From positions 16,087,115 to 16,151,114 of the forward strand of contig LR990051.1 of the NCBI GenBank assembly GCA_905147135.1: DNA of 64,000 bases, read 5' to 3'. The notes beneath the pieces were generated by a model that ran no database searches, was not told the origin of the DNA, and was given only the letters and a program-made list of their open reading frames with translations. Both the position numbers and the translations under genes were made by a program. How positions within the stretch are numbered: position 1 is the first letter of the stretch; each line of letters opens with the position of its first letter. The stretch comes from Blastobasis lacticolella. Taxonomy: Eukaryota; Arthropoda; Insecta; Lepidoptera; Blastobasidae. Positions 32,501-47,500 of this stretch are shown in pieces.

Positions 32501-35500
32501 TCTTGTTGGCGATCTCCGTAGGATAGTTGGGTACATCCTCGCAGTACCCCAAGGCGCGACACTCGTCTGGGATCTGCGGGACCAGCTTTGACTGGGACGT
32601 CGGCCCGGGGAACACCACGCTGTCACTCGACGATGTCTGGGCACTTGGACCTGGAATTATGTCAGGGGTTTTATGATACGTCGATCTGCTTCTGTAGGCC
32701 TGCTGGATGAAATTTCTTTTAGAAATATGTAGTACCTGTTTTGTCTTTTATATGTATGATGTTTCTTTATGTATTTTATAGTGTGCAATAAAGCGTTAAA
32801 TAAATAATGCCTATATTTTAAAGGTTTTTATCGCGTACCGCGCTAACGAGCTAAAATGTCAATTTAATAATATGTACTAACAGCGAAATTATGTAATTTC
32901 TTTACGTGAAATAAATAACCTAATGTTTCAAACTATAGCGGTTATTATATCACATTTTAAAGATATGTTCCGGGTTTCCTACCGCGTACTACTCGCTAGT
33001 GCTATTCGTCAACAAAAGTACCTTTGCGGTAGGAAACCCGGGACATTCCTTTAAAATGTGTGAAATAAATAGCTATCTAGGACCAATAAGAATTAATAAT
33101 AACCGCGATAGCTTAAAACACTAAAGCAAGTAAGTTTAGGCATCCTCCATCTTCGGCCACATCGTCACTTACTACCAGGTGAGATGGCGGTCAAATGCCT
33201 GGATAATCTAATAAAAGAAATTTATAAAATGTATATAATAATAATAATATAATAGACAATAAAAAAATATTTTCTCCACAATAATCTTATAATATTAGGA
33301 TGCAATAAATCGAACATGAATTTTGTTATTGTGGGAGACTGGAGCTTACGGTAGGTCAAGCCTGTGTTGTAAGTCTCCAGGAATCCCCGTACGATTAAAT
33401 TAAAGTATATATGAAAGTCAGTAACATTTTACCGGCTGTGAAACTAATTCGGATCATTCGATAGGTAGCTTCGGCTACGCAGTTGCGGATGTTGATGCAA
33501 TTCCTGACTACATCACCAACTTCATCATTATCAGCTTAGGTATGGGGAATATCCATGCAGTTGATAAGCCACTATCAAGGGAAAACTAAAGTCTATATAC
33601 TGCCTACAGCATTTGCCGAGCTGACCTCTAGTTTGGCATGACACTACAATATTTAACCGAATTAAAGTTAGTAAGAGTATAATAGCACCAACCCCTTACG
33701 CTCATGGGTGTCGTACAAGGCGACTAATGTTTTCGAGGCAAAAGATCAAAAGTCTCCGTACTCTGAAAAATGGGCAGCAGCATTTTCCATTGTTATATTT
33801 AAAAACTGCAAAACCAACCCGCCTGCCAAGCGTAAACATTATGGCAATAATCTTCCCTTTCGTGGGAGAGGTCCTAAGTCCTGCAGTGGATTGTTACGGG
33901 CTGTGATGATGATGATGAAGTTAGTAAGAAATATTTTGTTGTTTATTTTGATATTGTTGAAAATGCCAAATAAACATTATGTCTATGTCTATGTGAAAAT
34001 TATGTTAAAAGTATGGAAGTAGGTATTAAAAGTAAACAAAAACATTTAGCTAGTTTCACAACTTTTTTTACCTATACATTCCGAATCTAATATTTCTTTT
34101 TATCAAAAGTTACAAGTGACCACTTGGAAATACTTACATTTCAATTCAATTCATTAGACAGACACTTAGCCTCGCTTACACCAAATTCTTAAACACGTTT
34201 AACGTTTTTTTGTATGGAGATTATTGTTTAAGTATAAGCTTAAATGCTTTTAATAAAGTGCAAGCCTTCCTTAACATATAGGTATCTTATAATAATAACA
34301 TAAATGAAAACTCGTTTTATGTCACAGCATTTGAATTATATGAATTTTCTGCTTGCGTAACAATTAGATCGTAATAATTAATGCTATTGCTCATCATTTG
34401 AAACGTTGAACTCAACTTACTTAACTTTGACGACCTGAGTGGTTCAGTGGTCAACATGCCAGTCAGCCACGCAAGAGGTCCCGGGTTCGATTCCCGGCCG
34501 GGCAGAAATTTAAATGATGAATTTTAATTTCTGTTACGGGTCTGGGTGTTCTATGTATAATAAGTATGTATTTAAAAAGTATAAAAGTAGTATACCAGTT
34601 AGCTAGGACCCATAGCACAAGCTTTGCTTAGTTTGGGGCTAGATGGCGCTGTGTGAATTTGTCCACGATTATTTATTATTTATTTTATTTATTCAACTCA
34701 TTATTGTAATAACAAATTACTAATTGCCGTTTAGGTAGGTACCTACATTATTAATGACTGAAAGTCGAAAAGCAAACCCCTTGTACCCTAGTCTTAACAT
34801 GTTATACCTATTATTGTTGATATTATTACTACTTGTCATATATTTGTAGTTCATGCCAAATAAAAGCTATGTTTATGTCTATGTCTAAACGGCTTCTATA
34901 CGTATAAACATACCTACGTCTCATTTGTGTTTTAAGGTTCAATACCTTAAATTCCGGATGAAAATGAAACAATAGAAACATTTCAAGGTTTGTTTCTATT
35001 AACTTTTCTATTAGGAAATATCCTTTTCTACCTTATAGAATCACTTTGTTACTGGTCTGTCGGCCGGCTAATCTAATTTCTTAGAACAAGTACCAAGCGA
35101 TCTTCCATTTACCTACATTGACTATATTCTTACTTTTCTTTATTAAGTTGAAGGGAAGAATGGCTAAAATTCTAGTTAAGTTCTAAGGCGAAGAGAGATT
35201 TACAGTATTGCCACACACACACATAGGGTTGTCACATGAATGAGGTGATTCGTATGCATGAAAATAACACTTGATTAATAGAGAAAAGTAGGGACACTAA
35301 AGTAGCTACATTCTACCATATCAGTTTCGTGGTTAGTACATGGTAGAACGGATATTGGAGTATTTTGATTTACATTGCAACTATATGGTGGTGGTATGCA
35401 TTAAATGCATTAATCAAAACTGGATTTTGGCAATGTCGAGCATTGTTACTTGCATCGAATGTAAAAGGAGGAAACAATCTCATACATGAAGTTATGAAGG

Positions 35501-38500
35501 CCACACTGTACATTCAGAATCCAAACAAGAAGCATTTTAGCCGGAAATACATATTTGTGACAATTAACTCTTTAAATAGAATATGATGACATAACTTCCT
35601 AATTGACGGAATAGGCCTTAATTTGTATAGTTCAAGTGTGGTCCATCAAGGGTCCATCTATCTGTGTGCGGTAGTCCTATACTGCAATGGTGTTTGTTGC
35701 GGTTAAGCTGCGCATACGCAGCTTCGGGATTTGCTCACACAGAGCTGCACTACAATCAAATTTTTAACCGACTTCAAAAACAAAGGAAGAAGGAGGTTCT
35801 ATGTTCAATTCTTATTATTATTTATGTATTTGTACACAGATTTCTCCGCCAATTTTTTTAATTATTTTTATGTTATTATTTTTACAGAGTTTTGTAAATA
35901 TCGATACTGTGTGATTCGCAGAAGTCGACTCCGATGCAATAAATGCGCAGTATCTACGGTCTTAACCAGGCAAAGTTGAAGCGCGCTTCAACTATTAATG
36001 GTTTAGGGTTAAACATTTTGGAGCAATTCAAATGTTTAAGGATATGTGAAATAACCTTGACAATAAGGATACAGAGTCGTTATAAATATGCCGCCAAGTA
36101 ACAATGCTTGCGTTGTGCTTTAACCTCAGTTACGTTAGTATAATTATAGTTAATTTTATGTTTACTCTGTGGTTATCAGCGAGTACCTATAATTGGCGTC
36201 ACTGTGTCTACTCATAGTATTAAATTTGTTTTATAAGCTGTTGGTTCTCCAACAAATAAATAAATATTCCGTGCCTCAGTTTGAGACGATATCTACCTAC
36301 GGTTCTACATTTTTAAAATCCAATGCTGTAGTATAGGAAATAATGTGTATCGTAAAAAAAAAACTTAACGGTAAGCGTCATTGGCAAGGTAATCTTGCCA
36401 TATTTTGTCATGTGCATTAATGAAATGGAATTGGTAAAGGACGTAGATTCGTTTCAGCGGTCAAAAAAACTGGTGTTTTTTCAAAATCAACAACTTATCA
36501 TATGTTTTAAACTATTGCGGTTATTATCCCAAATTTTAAATGTATGTACGGGGTTTCCTACGCGTACCTTTGTTGATGACTCGTCGACCCGTCGTCCCGT
36601 GACCATGATGAGGTACGCGATAGGAAACCCGGAACAAACCTTTAAAAATCAATAACTTTCTAGGTACTGACCTCTCCTGCTCGTAACACTAGCATAATTG
36701 ACGACCTTATATGAGCCGTTATCAATCCTCGAAGCAGCTTCAGGCTTTGTCCTCCTCCGTTCCTGATCTTGCACCCTCTGAATCCCGCTATCAACGGCTA
36801 TGGACCTTTCGTTCATTCTCTGAAACGATCTCTCGGCTGAACGAGCATTCATGGAATGTCTATCGAAGTTCTCATAGTCGATTCTCCTGTTGTAATTCTC
36901 TGGTCTGAAGTGTTCCTCGTCGACTTTCGGTGATGGTAAAGGTTCGTCGTCCTCATAATGAGGGTATTCGTAGAACCCGCCATGGTGCCTGCAGTTGGAG
37001 CTGGATGTTGAGGCCTGGAAGAGAAAAGTGTATGTTAATAGGTATAATCTAGCTAGATAAAGATGGTCAGGTTTTACTCTGGAATGTGGAAGATGGAGAG
37101 GTTTTCCTGGAGAGTTAGGTAATGTAATGTAGAAGCATTAGACAAAGCTTCGCTTTGTCACAGCACTGAAACCGTATCGAAACTAAGTTAAACCTAGATG
37201 TTTTAAACCCTGAGCACAGAATAATGATATTAACATAGGTAACACCAACGAAAAAACAGGTGTGTTATAAGTTTGCGTGTGTATCTGTGGAACTGTTTTT
37301 ATCTGTCTGTGGCATTCTAGCTCCCGAACTGATAGACTCGATAGATAGATAGCAATACTTTAACAAGACTGAAATTATAATAAGTGCAAATTGAATGGAT
37401 TTTTGGAAACTCTCACTAGAAGTGTACATGATAATAAATGGGACGTTGTATAGTAAATGAATGGGAAACTATTTAATCTCGCTTTTTATCTTTATTTAAG
37501 GAGTTTTGTCCTGCGCAATTGACAATGTCACTCCGTAATTTCTACAACAGTAACTCCTTACGTTCTACTTAAGATACCTAAGTTTACAACTTTGTACAGT
37601 AAAAGGCACACCGCCCAATATCTCGTTTGCTCGTTAGTCGCTCAATATTATAATAAACATAACTAAAATTAGTGCACGCAGAGGATGCAACGGGATAAAG
37701 GTAAGCAGGGTACCGAGTATTGCGCCTTACGTAATTAGATTCAATACACATGACTGCAACGGAAGCAACGCTGGTCTAGTGGCAGCGTGCTTGCGAGACC
37801 GATAACTATGTTTAAGCAACGCTCGCGGAGTCCGGAATATAGATGGGTGCCCGTCGAACTTCAGCACCGCAACGAGCTCGCCACTCTTTAGGTCCCTCCA
37901 AATAGCGTTGGCGAAGCGACGTCGACCGAGGTCTTCCGCTGGCGACCATGAGACTGGATTAACCGTTTCGGAAGCCGATTGGCGCCCCGTGACAGTAGCT
38001 ACCTATATTTTTATAGATACAGTCAGCTGCAGAGTGAAATGACCCTCCCAGCATACAATGACATGTATGCCCGTTCAATCTGCAGCTGACTGTACCTATT
38101 ATTACACGCAAAACGGGTAGAAACCCAGCAAATGGGATAAAACCTAATAATTTTGCGAAATATGTATAAGTTTCCTCACGTAATTTCCCATCGGATACAT
38201 GGTAATTAGAAGCGTGAAATATTTAATAATTAATTTACGTAACTACAATTTACAATAACATTATGTTTATACCTACACAAGGCAAAACATCGTTAAAATA
38301 TAATTTAACACGTGTCATTCCGCTTTTAATGTAGGTAGGTATTATAAGTTGGAATGCAATACTGTAAAACCAAACTCGACGATATAGCTAAAATTCTCAT
38401 TATGTCAGATTCTGAGGTAGTCAGATTCTTATATAGTCAAATTCGGACTACGTCAGATTCTGATTAGGTCAGGCGCGATTTGTACAGTTAACGTAGAAAC

Positions 38501-41500
38501 GTATAGCCATTTGGCGAGACAGGTTATATTCTTGAAAAGTCAATTTGGAGATACGTAATTTTCTGGGTTTGTCATCTTCTCAGTAGGTCAATTTCAAGGG
38601 TCGTTTGGGCGCTGAGTATAGCAACGAACTCACGGTCAAAGACACGAGTGTAAAAACGTGGGATTTTCGAATTTTCTTTGTTGTTCTTGTCCTTCTGTCT
38701 GTGTGTTTGTCTATTGGACACTCAAGATGCTTTTCCCACGAAAGGTTAAAGATATCAAATTCGCATTAGTATATTACTAGCAGTCCCCTGCGGTTTTCAC
38801 CCGCTGTCCTGGGGTATTATTTCTGAATCGCTCGCTTCGATTCGAACGGTTTTCAATATTGATTTTCGGTATGAAAAGTTCTATATTTTGATTCATGATG
38901 CTAATTTTCTTTATTTTAAAACCGTACTTTCGGTGTTGCCAATGTGATTTTAAAATATTGAATTTTTCACGAAGAAAAGCAATATTGAAAACGGCGAGCG
39001 ACTCCACAATAGAGCCCCTGATTTCTGTAAACATAACGCAAGGTTGCCAGCGTAATGAGCTGTTTTCAAGTTCCCTCAAATAATAATAGATGGCGCGCTC
39101 TAACGACTGAGCGCATTATCATAATCTATAGTTGTATGATACTGATATGTATCTTTATTTCGGTTTTTTAATGTCAGCGCTCTTTGAGACTCAACTTTAT
39201 AAATTATATAAATCGATTTCTGATTGACCGGAAGATAAAACTGTGTAACTTCATGTCCGCCTTTGTACGTCATCGTCAATGAAATTGAGTAAATAAATAA
39301 ACTTTAGGTTAGCATGGTAGATCTTTAGCAAATATTAAATAATAACTAGTTTTTTAACGCGGTATAATTTGTTCTGAGGCAATGAATTATGATAATATAA
39401 TTAGTCAAAAGATCATAATAATGTTTGAGTCCTTACACCGCGCCACATATGAGAATTTTTGAGAAACTGTTTTGAAAACGGCTCATTACAGACATGAGGC
39501 GGTTCTGCATTTTTGTTGCCTGCAACCTGCATTAATCGTAGTTGTTACGAGCGACAGTTACAGCTAGGGTTGCCAACTTTTTTTAGACCAAATATAGTAT
39601 TTTCGGGTTTTGAAGCCATAAAAATATAGGCAGGGAATTAATAAAAAAATATATAGTAGGTTTTTATAAAATAAAATATACGTACCTATATTAATTCTTA
39701 AATGTATATTTTCTGGGTTGACCTTTTGTGACATATTATTTTAATGATTCATAGCTGTTTTGTTTTGCTAGACTTGAGTTTGACGTCACGTCATACAAAT
39801 GTCAAGACTCAAGATCGTTCTGAAATTTGCAACAGGAAAATTTTCTTTTTCTTTCTAATTAAATATAGCAGTTTCGCCTACTATATTTTAATTTTTAATT
39901 TTAGTAGGTGGATTCCTAATATAGTAGGATACTATATTATATAGTAGGGTTGGCAACCCTAGTTACAGCTTACCATCAGGTGAGCTGTCTGCTTTGTAGC
40001 ATAAAAAAAAAACTAAACTATCCGGCAAGATTTTGCTACATTTCTGGGATAAAAAGTAGCTTACGTCATTTGGGAATAACGTAGTTTTCTGTTAGTAAAA
40101 GAATTTGAAAAATCGGTCCAGTAGTTCCGAAGATTATACCCAACAGACAACCTCACAAACATGCAAACATTTCCTCTTTATTAGTATAGATAAATGTTGG
40201 TGACCTCATTGACCTTTGGTGGCGTAGTAGTAAAGGTATCCGACTCGCAAGTGATCTCCAACCCGCCTGCCAAGCGTGGAGATTATGGCAATAACCTCCC
40301 CTTTCGTGGGAGAGGCCCTATGTCCTGCAGTGGACTGTTACGGGCTGTGATGATGAAAGACTTTTATATAAATGTGCTTAAATGTGCTTGGACAAATTCA
40401 CAGCGCCATCTAGCTTCAAAGTAAGTAAAGCTTTGATTTTGGGTTATGAATAACCGATAAACTACCTATATACTTTTAAATACATACTTATTATACATAC
40501 TACACCTAGACCCGTAACAGAAATTAAAATTCATCATTTAAATTTCTCCTCAGCCGATAACCCGGGACCTCTGCGGGGCGACCGGCATGTTAAGCAACTA
40601 AACCACTGTCGTCTATGCTATATACATATAAATCAATGGTTCTAGGCCGTTAATATTTTTTTCAGTAGGTACTTAATTTACAGTTACGAACGGTTGTTTA
40701 CCATTCACGGTCCACAAGTTATGAAAACTTCCTGCTGATGATTCACACCTATGAACAATTGACGCAAGCGTTCTGTAATAACTATGTACATTGCATGTGT
40801 AGAGAATATGTCAAAGGAAACTAATGAGGCTTATAAATAAATAATTTATAATAGTATTATTTTAAAAAGGTATTTCTGCCAGTCTGAATACGAAATACCT
40901 ACCACATACTGTTAAGATTCCGTTTTCTTGCCACTCGGACAACTTGAAAACTTATTTTTTGTTGCTCGAGCCAGATATTGGAAATTTCATGTTTCTAGGA
41001 CTAATCGTTTTCGCAGTTATTAAAGTAAGACTATATAGACATTTTCGTTACGGTCCAGTATTCTGACTGGGTACTGTAATTTTAAAAACTTTTCACGTCA
41101 TAAAATTGCTAAGATCAGGCAACAAGCTCGCAGGCAACGTGTTCCATTCTTTAGCCGTACGCATTATAAAGGTTGAACCCAAGCGGCTCGGGCGGAAAGC
41201 TGGAAGATCATCACGACATAAGGATGAAGCTTTCGCCCGGACCGCGTCTCCCGATTACGGAAAGGAGTCGGCGGAATGAGGTCGTGCAACTGCTTTGCAT
41301 ACTCTCCGAAACGCAACCTGTAGAAGACCGAGTGACGCGCAACCTTACGCAGATCTTCGAGGCTCTGCAAGTTCGAACAGAATTATGTGTAATTTTGCGT
41401 GTGTGTCAATGCCCGTAATCAAAGTCATTGTGCGTGGAACTGCTAAATGTAAGCTGTCATAGAAATATGACTGTCACTACTTCGGAAATTTACAGACCCT

Positions 41501-44500
41501 ATTTTCGAAACGCACGCCTAGAATTTTCTTTCAATTTTTGTTTTGGACATGAAAAATTCAATACTACTACTGACGACGCATGACTACTTGAGTGATTCAG
41601 GAGTAAATATGCCCCGAGCTCGATGCTCGACCGATGAATTTTAATTTCTGTTACGGGTTTAGGTCTTATATGTATAATAAGTATGTATTTAAAATGTATA
41701 TAAGTAGTTTACAGTTCTATGCACCCATAACACAAGCTTTGCCTTGCCTTGCTCTTGCCTTGCCCGTTGGGGCTAGATGTCGCGTTGTGATTTGTCCAAG
41801 CATATTTACACTTTAAGAAAAATTGCGCTGATTTTTCTGATAAAGTAAGAGATGAGAATTTGAAAATTTAAAATATATAGATTTTTCTTTCCCTGAAATT
41901 CCTTGCCTTGAAATCTTAATTGAAAACCGTTTGTTTTGAAGCAAGTGGTTAAAAACCCGGGTATTTCTAAGCGAGTGGTAAGAAACACCCGAGGCGTGCA
42001 GTGAGTAAGCGTCCTGAGCCCTCCAAAACGTCTAGAGGGAAGGTAAACGGACGAATGAGGGAAATTCGCAAACCAATGAGTAATTTATTTATTAAATCTT
42101 ACGTATCCGTAGCTTCGTGACGCAAGGCCTTCGTGACTCGAGATGAAGTCGCCAGTACCAAAAACTGACCCGGTGACGACGTCGCTGTTGTTGACAACAA
42201 AATGATATTTCACAGTAGCTACATTAAGTTCCAGTTTTGGCCACCGGACCTGTTAAGATTGTGATTCTGTACACATATTAAAGTAAAGACGTCATAAAAT
42301 TAATGGAGGACAGAACTGTGAGAAGATTTCTTAGCCTTTATTTTCAATGGCCTGCGGTCTGAACAAAAAAGCGGATATGTCAGACTCGCAATCATTGTTT
42401 TATGAATAGACCATTTGTATCGGGAAGGCTTCTACAACTTGTTTCTTAGGATAAACATAGTAAACACATGCATGCATTATTTTAGAAAACCGGATAAGTG
42501 TTGATGCCGGAGTAACATGTTATTCGTCACATTCTAAATTCCAAACATTGAAGTGCGAATCCGACGCACGCTTGACCGGAACACATACTTGTAACGTTAC
42601 AGAGAACTAGTGGACCCGGCGCGACCTCGTTCGCGTGGCGTCCTACCCCTACATAGACCTACTTTACCCCTACCTAACCCTTTTTTTTTACTTATAAAGC
42701 TTCCTCTTGAATCCCTCTATCAGCGTGGGTAGGCCACCCACAAGGTGGACCGACGACCCGGTACAGATCGCAGGTACCACGTAGGAGCGGAAGGCACCGG
42801 CCTTTGTGGAGATCTCTGGGGGAGGCATTCCCAGCATTGGCCGTCTTTCGGCTGATATGATGATTGTTGAAATCCGCATTAAAATCCCGTGCTTAGATTA
42901 AGAAATTTAAGCGTACATATATACATGGTAACATGGTGAGAAGCGACTTTGAAATGCTATGTTTAGATATAGATTAATAAAGAATAAACTACATGTCCGA
43001 GGATGTATATAAGAAAACTACATGTCTATATCAGTTCCCTTTTATCTGACGAAACGAAGGTGGACTAATGACCTCGAGTATGAACTGCCAAGATACACCA
43101 GCAAAAAGGCCGGCACACAGATAAGGCAAACATTGCCAAGTCGCATGTTTTTATGCAAATATTGAATTTCATCAGAACTGCTCCTTGTTGGAAGGATTAG
43201 TTCTCGAGTTTGTTAGGTCTCACAGGTGGACGCTTCGCAGTGTTAGTTTTAGACGAGAATTCTACTAAGTAATTGATTACATAGACGAAAGTTATTTTAC
43301 AAACATAAAGTTTACTAAGTTTATTTTTATTCTATCCAAACAGAATGATGTATCCACATGTGATAATCATCTTAGCGTTAATGTCAAGGTTATGTTAACG
43401 CGCGCTAGGCCTCGGGGTCCGGCTTGAAGATAATCCAGGGATTTGGCGGATCAGGTAACAGCAGTGGAGCGACTGCCATCTGACCTCCATCACCCTGCTG
43501 CCACGAACATGACTAGATTGGATCATGGTTGCACATTCAGTCGCCTGTATATGCAGGTTTTATCACGATGTGTCCGTAAGACCATAGGTTAGTTTTTGAC
43601 TAACGTAACGTACATATCTCAGAAAAGAGTCATTGATCATAATTTATGTTTGGTTATTGTAAAGTCCCAAGATAGGTATAGATCAGGTGGCCGACTCACT
43701 GAGAGACTTCATAAACTCCATCAGGCAGAAGATCGAAGTGATCATGATCCTCAATAGTGAAGAGAGAGATTGTGATCAGTTAGTAAGTGAGCAGGGAATA
43801 TTTCAGAAAGTTTAGTAGTCTTCGTATTTCGTAGTATTTGTATTTCGGTTCAACCATTAAAGTTATCAAGGAGTTGAAATGCTTGGAAAACAAATATGCT
43901 TCCCAAGAATTTACTCTTCATCTAGTATTAATAAATATGTTTTCAAATAATTGCTAAGAATTCCTTCAACACATTTCATATAGTAATATTAAAATATGAT
44001 TGTTGTAATTGTATGGATTTTAGTAAATATTTACTATGTAATAAGGAAACAATGTTACAGCATGGTGCCTCTATGGTATTTCACATCCGCGCATCTATTT
44101 ATGGATATACCAATTATCAATACTTCAAATTAATTGTCGGACCAACCTACGAGTGTACGATACATCTGTAAAATTAATAAGTATTTTACACGTGTATACA
44201 TGTGCAGATGTATAATATTATATTTTAATATAAATTTAAATATTTTTTTAAGTTTCACGAATGGGAAATGTTTCATACACCTGTTGTGCAGGACTAATAG
44301 AATTAAAATTATTGTGTTTACAAATTGGTTTCTTTTTTTCTTTAAAACTCGATACTCAGATATTTTTCATTTGATGGTCGCGGGCCGGATTCCAACGATT
44401 CGCAGGTAGGAGATGGCCCACGGGACGTAATTTGCCTATCCCTGATATAAAAGGAAAAATTGAGTAAGTAATATCAGATATGTATCCCGATCAGCATGAA

Positions 44501-47500
44501 GCAAGCGTTAATCGCCCTTTTTTAAACAAATTAGCCCGATTTGACCGCCATCTCACCTTTGTAGTAGGTACGTAGTGACGATGCGGCCGAAGATGGAGCA
44601 CGCCTGTCTAGCAACAGCCCATTCACAGACTAAAGGACTTTAAGAACAAATTGGCGATTAATTCACTAAACGATTTTAAGAATAAATTAGCGATTAATTG
44701 CCTAATGATATAAAGAACAAATTAATACCTCATAAACACACGATGCGCATTAATTGATGTTAACAGCCATAAAGGCTGTTAGCATCATTATCATCAGAAG
44801 TAGCTACATATTGATCAAATCATCAAAGTTTTTACTCCGTTCAAATGGGGCCTGTCGTTAGCTGAGTTTTTGTGATCGCGGCCTTGGTACAGTAATTTAC
44901 AACATTAAATTCTTATTTTAACTGGTCCGGTGGTTAAATATTATATTTTGCATACGGTTTAAAGTTTAACTTCCGCGAACCATGTAGGTATTACCTATGT
45001 ACAGCATAGGTTTGGTATTCGATACAGTGTTTGCAGTGATTTTCCGACGGATGTTACCTATTTGCTTATTCAGTTTGGTTCGATGAATTTTTACGAAACC
45101 AAGTCTAGGTTTCGTAAAATTCGCCTCACTAGCCACTTTTCCTTGTTATCGGCCAGGCATTGCCAGAACACTGTCATGTACCAATGACTTTTCTGAGAAA
45201 AGTTGGATACTAACCGATGCTCTTACGGTGACCGAAAACATCGCGAGGAATCCTACACATTCAGTCGCCTGAATGTGTAGGATTCCTCGCGATGTTTAAT
45301 AGATTATAGGAAATGAAACTTTATCAGTCACTCTAGCGGCCCATTTTGCGATGGCAAAGTACAATTAAATGTAGGAGGAGGAAACATTTAAATCCGACCT
45401 CCCTTCTCAGACTGACGATGATACGATGGTAATTGAAGATAATTTTTTTTATATTATTGACGGTATCGGGTGTTAATTTGCAGAACTCCATAATTTATTA
45501 GATCTCATATTTCTTGCATAGAGCGCCCTTGAAAAAATTTATACAGTTTTTAGCCTTAGTTAAAAGTCTTTAAGCGCTTTTACATAGGTTATTATTATTG
45601 GCAACATAATGCTAGAAATACCTTAGTTGCCTAGTGTGTGTCCATGGTGCGTTTCCCCTGATTTCTGGCATTGACCTATGCCTATTTTGTTTTGCGCTGT
45701 CTCCACTTTTTGAAAGGGGTAGTCGAAATCTCTTCCTATCAATCTTTCCTATATACTACTACTTTAAATTTGTTACGGGTTCCAAGAGTGCATTAGCTTG
45801 TTCTGGGTAATAAAAATTCATGTCATGTGAGTGGTCGATGAGGTAGATCCTGGTTACACAGGAGTAATTGTAGCGGTAAGGCAAAGCCCGATAAATAATA
45901 TAACAACAAAGTAGTTGTGAAAGTCGTCTAATACCCACCTCCATCCGTTTGTTCTAGATACCTCAAAGGCTACAGACAGACGAATGAATGCAATACGGAG
46001 CAAATGCATTTAAGAACCAGAACACGCTCCGCTGACGTCAGAAATGTCCTAACTCAAGGCATTCAATACAGTTTTGTTATTATGAACTGGATACCTACAA
46101 GACGAGTTCTTAGTGACCATACTCTATTTGGCAGGGCAAGTCTACAGTTCTGTATGTCAACAATTGGTATATTACTTGTGTTCATATAGCTGATTTACGG
46201 CGAGCGGCGCTGTTTGTTTGGCGTTGTATTTTACATTTAAAAAAAGAAAATAATCATCTTGGCGTTAATGTCCCTTGACCATAGTCCAGGATTTGGCGAT
46301 CAGGTAATTACAGTGGAGCGACTACCATTTGACCTCCGTGATCCTGTTACCAGGGGAACCTGACCAGATTGGATCATGGTTACAAATTCATTTGTCTGAA
46401 TTTACATGTTTCATTATCGGTCAGAATTCAACTAATTTACATAACTCAGAAAACAGTTATTGATACATGACCGCAGCGGAATTCGAACCCGGTACCTCTC
46501 GCTTACGAGTCGGATACTCAACCGCTCGGCCACCGAAGCTACTATTTATAGAGCTTGATCACATTAGAAAGACCATGCCGATCAATATTGTTACACTTTT
46601 ATAAAAATAGGCAAAATGAAAAAATATAAGACATAGGAAATTTTGTGAAATTCTACACAAATGTGATAGCAACTACTGAAGAAAGTGAATGTATAATTTA
46701 CTTTCGTTAGTAATGTCGCATGTAATCAAACTAGTGTAACTTGTGAAGTGAGAGTTGACTGGCTATGGTCACGGTCAATATTTAATTTTCATCTAGTTTG
46801 AACATCTGAGAACTGGTATAGACTATGTTCAATACTTAGGCATAGGTATTATTATCTTATGTATTATCTTAAATATGAACTTATCTACTAGCATCTGCTA
46901 GACAAAAAATCCTAAATAATGTAATATTTAAATCCTAATATCTAAAACCGAAAGTTCAGATCAATCCCATATCGGTCCCATGATTTTGAAATATTTCTTT
47001 TGTATTTTTCAAAAAAATACGATAATTTGGTATCGCGGGCTAAAGCTACTGAAGTTAAGAGGTTTCCATTTTCAAACTCATATCGGGATTTGTTTGTCTT
47101 CTAGTTAAATGAGTTTTCTATTGGAAACCGCAACTGGCAAGTGTAATACAGGACGGATGCCCTTTAGCCATCAGGTGGACCGACGATCTGTGGAAGGCTG
47201 CAGGTGGAGGCTGGTACGATAGCAAGCTGAAGATAGGGTTCATGACCTCACATATTGAAATTTCTCAAAGTCCAAGCGGTTAAAACCGCAGGGAATAAAA
47301 TAACCCCAATTGTCCGTCATTGACGTTCAGTTTGTCAGTTGATTCCTTATTATTAGGTATTAAAACTTTCCTTGTATATTGTTGGGTGTCGTACAAGGCG
47401 ACTAATGTTTTCGAGGCAAAAGATCTAAAAGTTTCCGTAGGCTGGCAAATGGGCAGCAGCATTTTCCATTGTTATATTTATTACACTGTGATCTCTAACC

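Noticed and set aside
34428..34510. tRNA gene (perfect-looking B box)
   Set aside because: Followed by the conserved SINE-B body and repeated at several loci with the same flank; tRNA-derived SINE.
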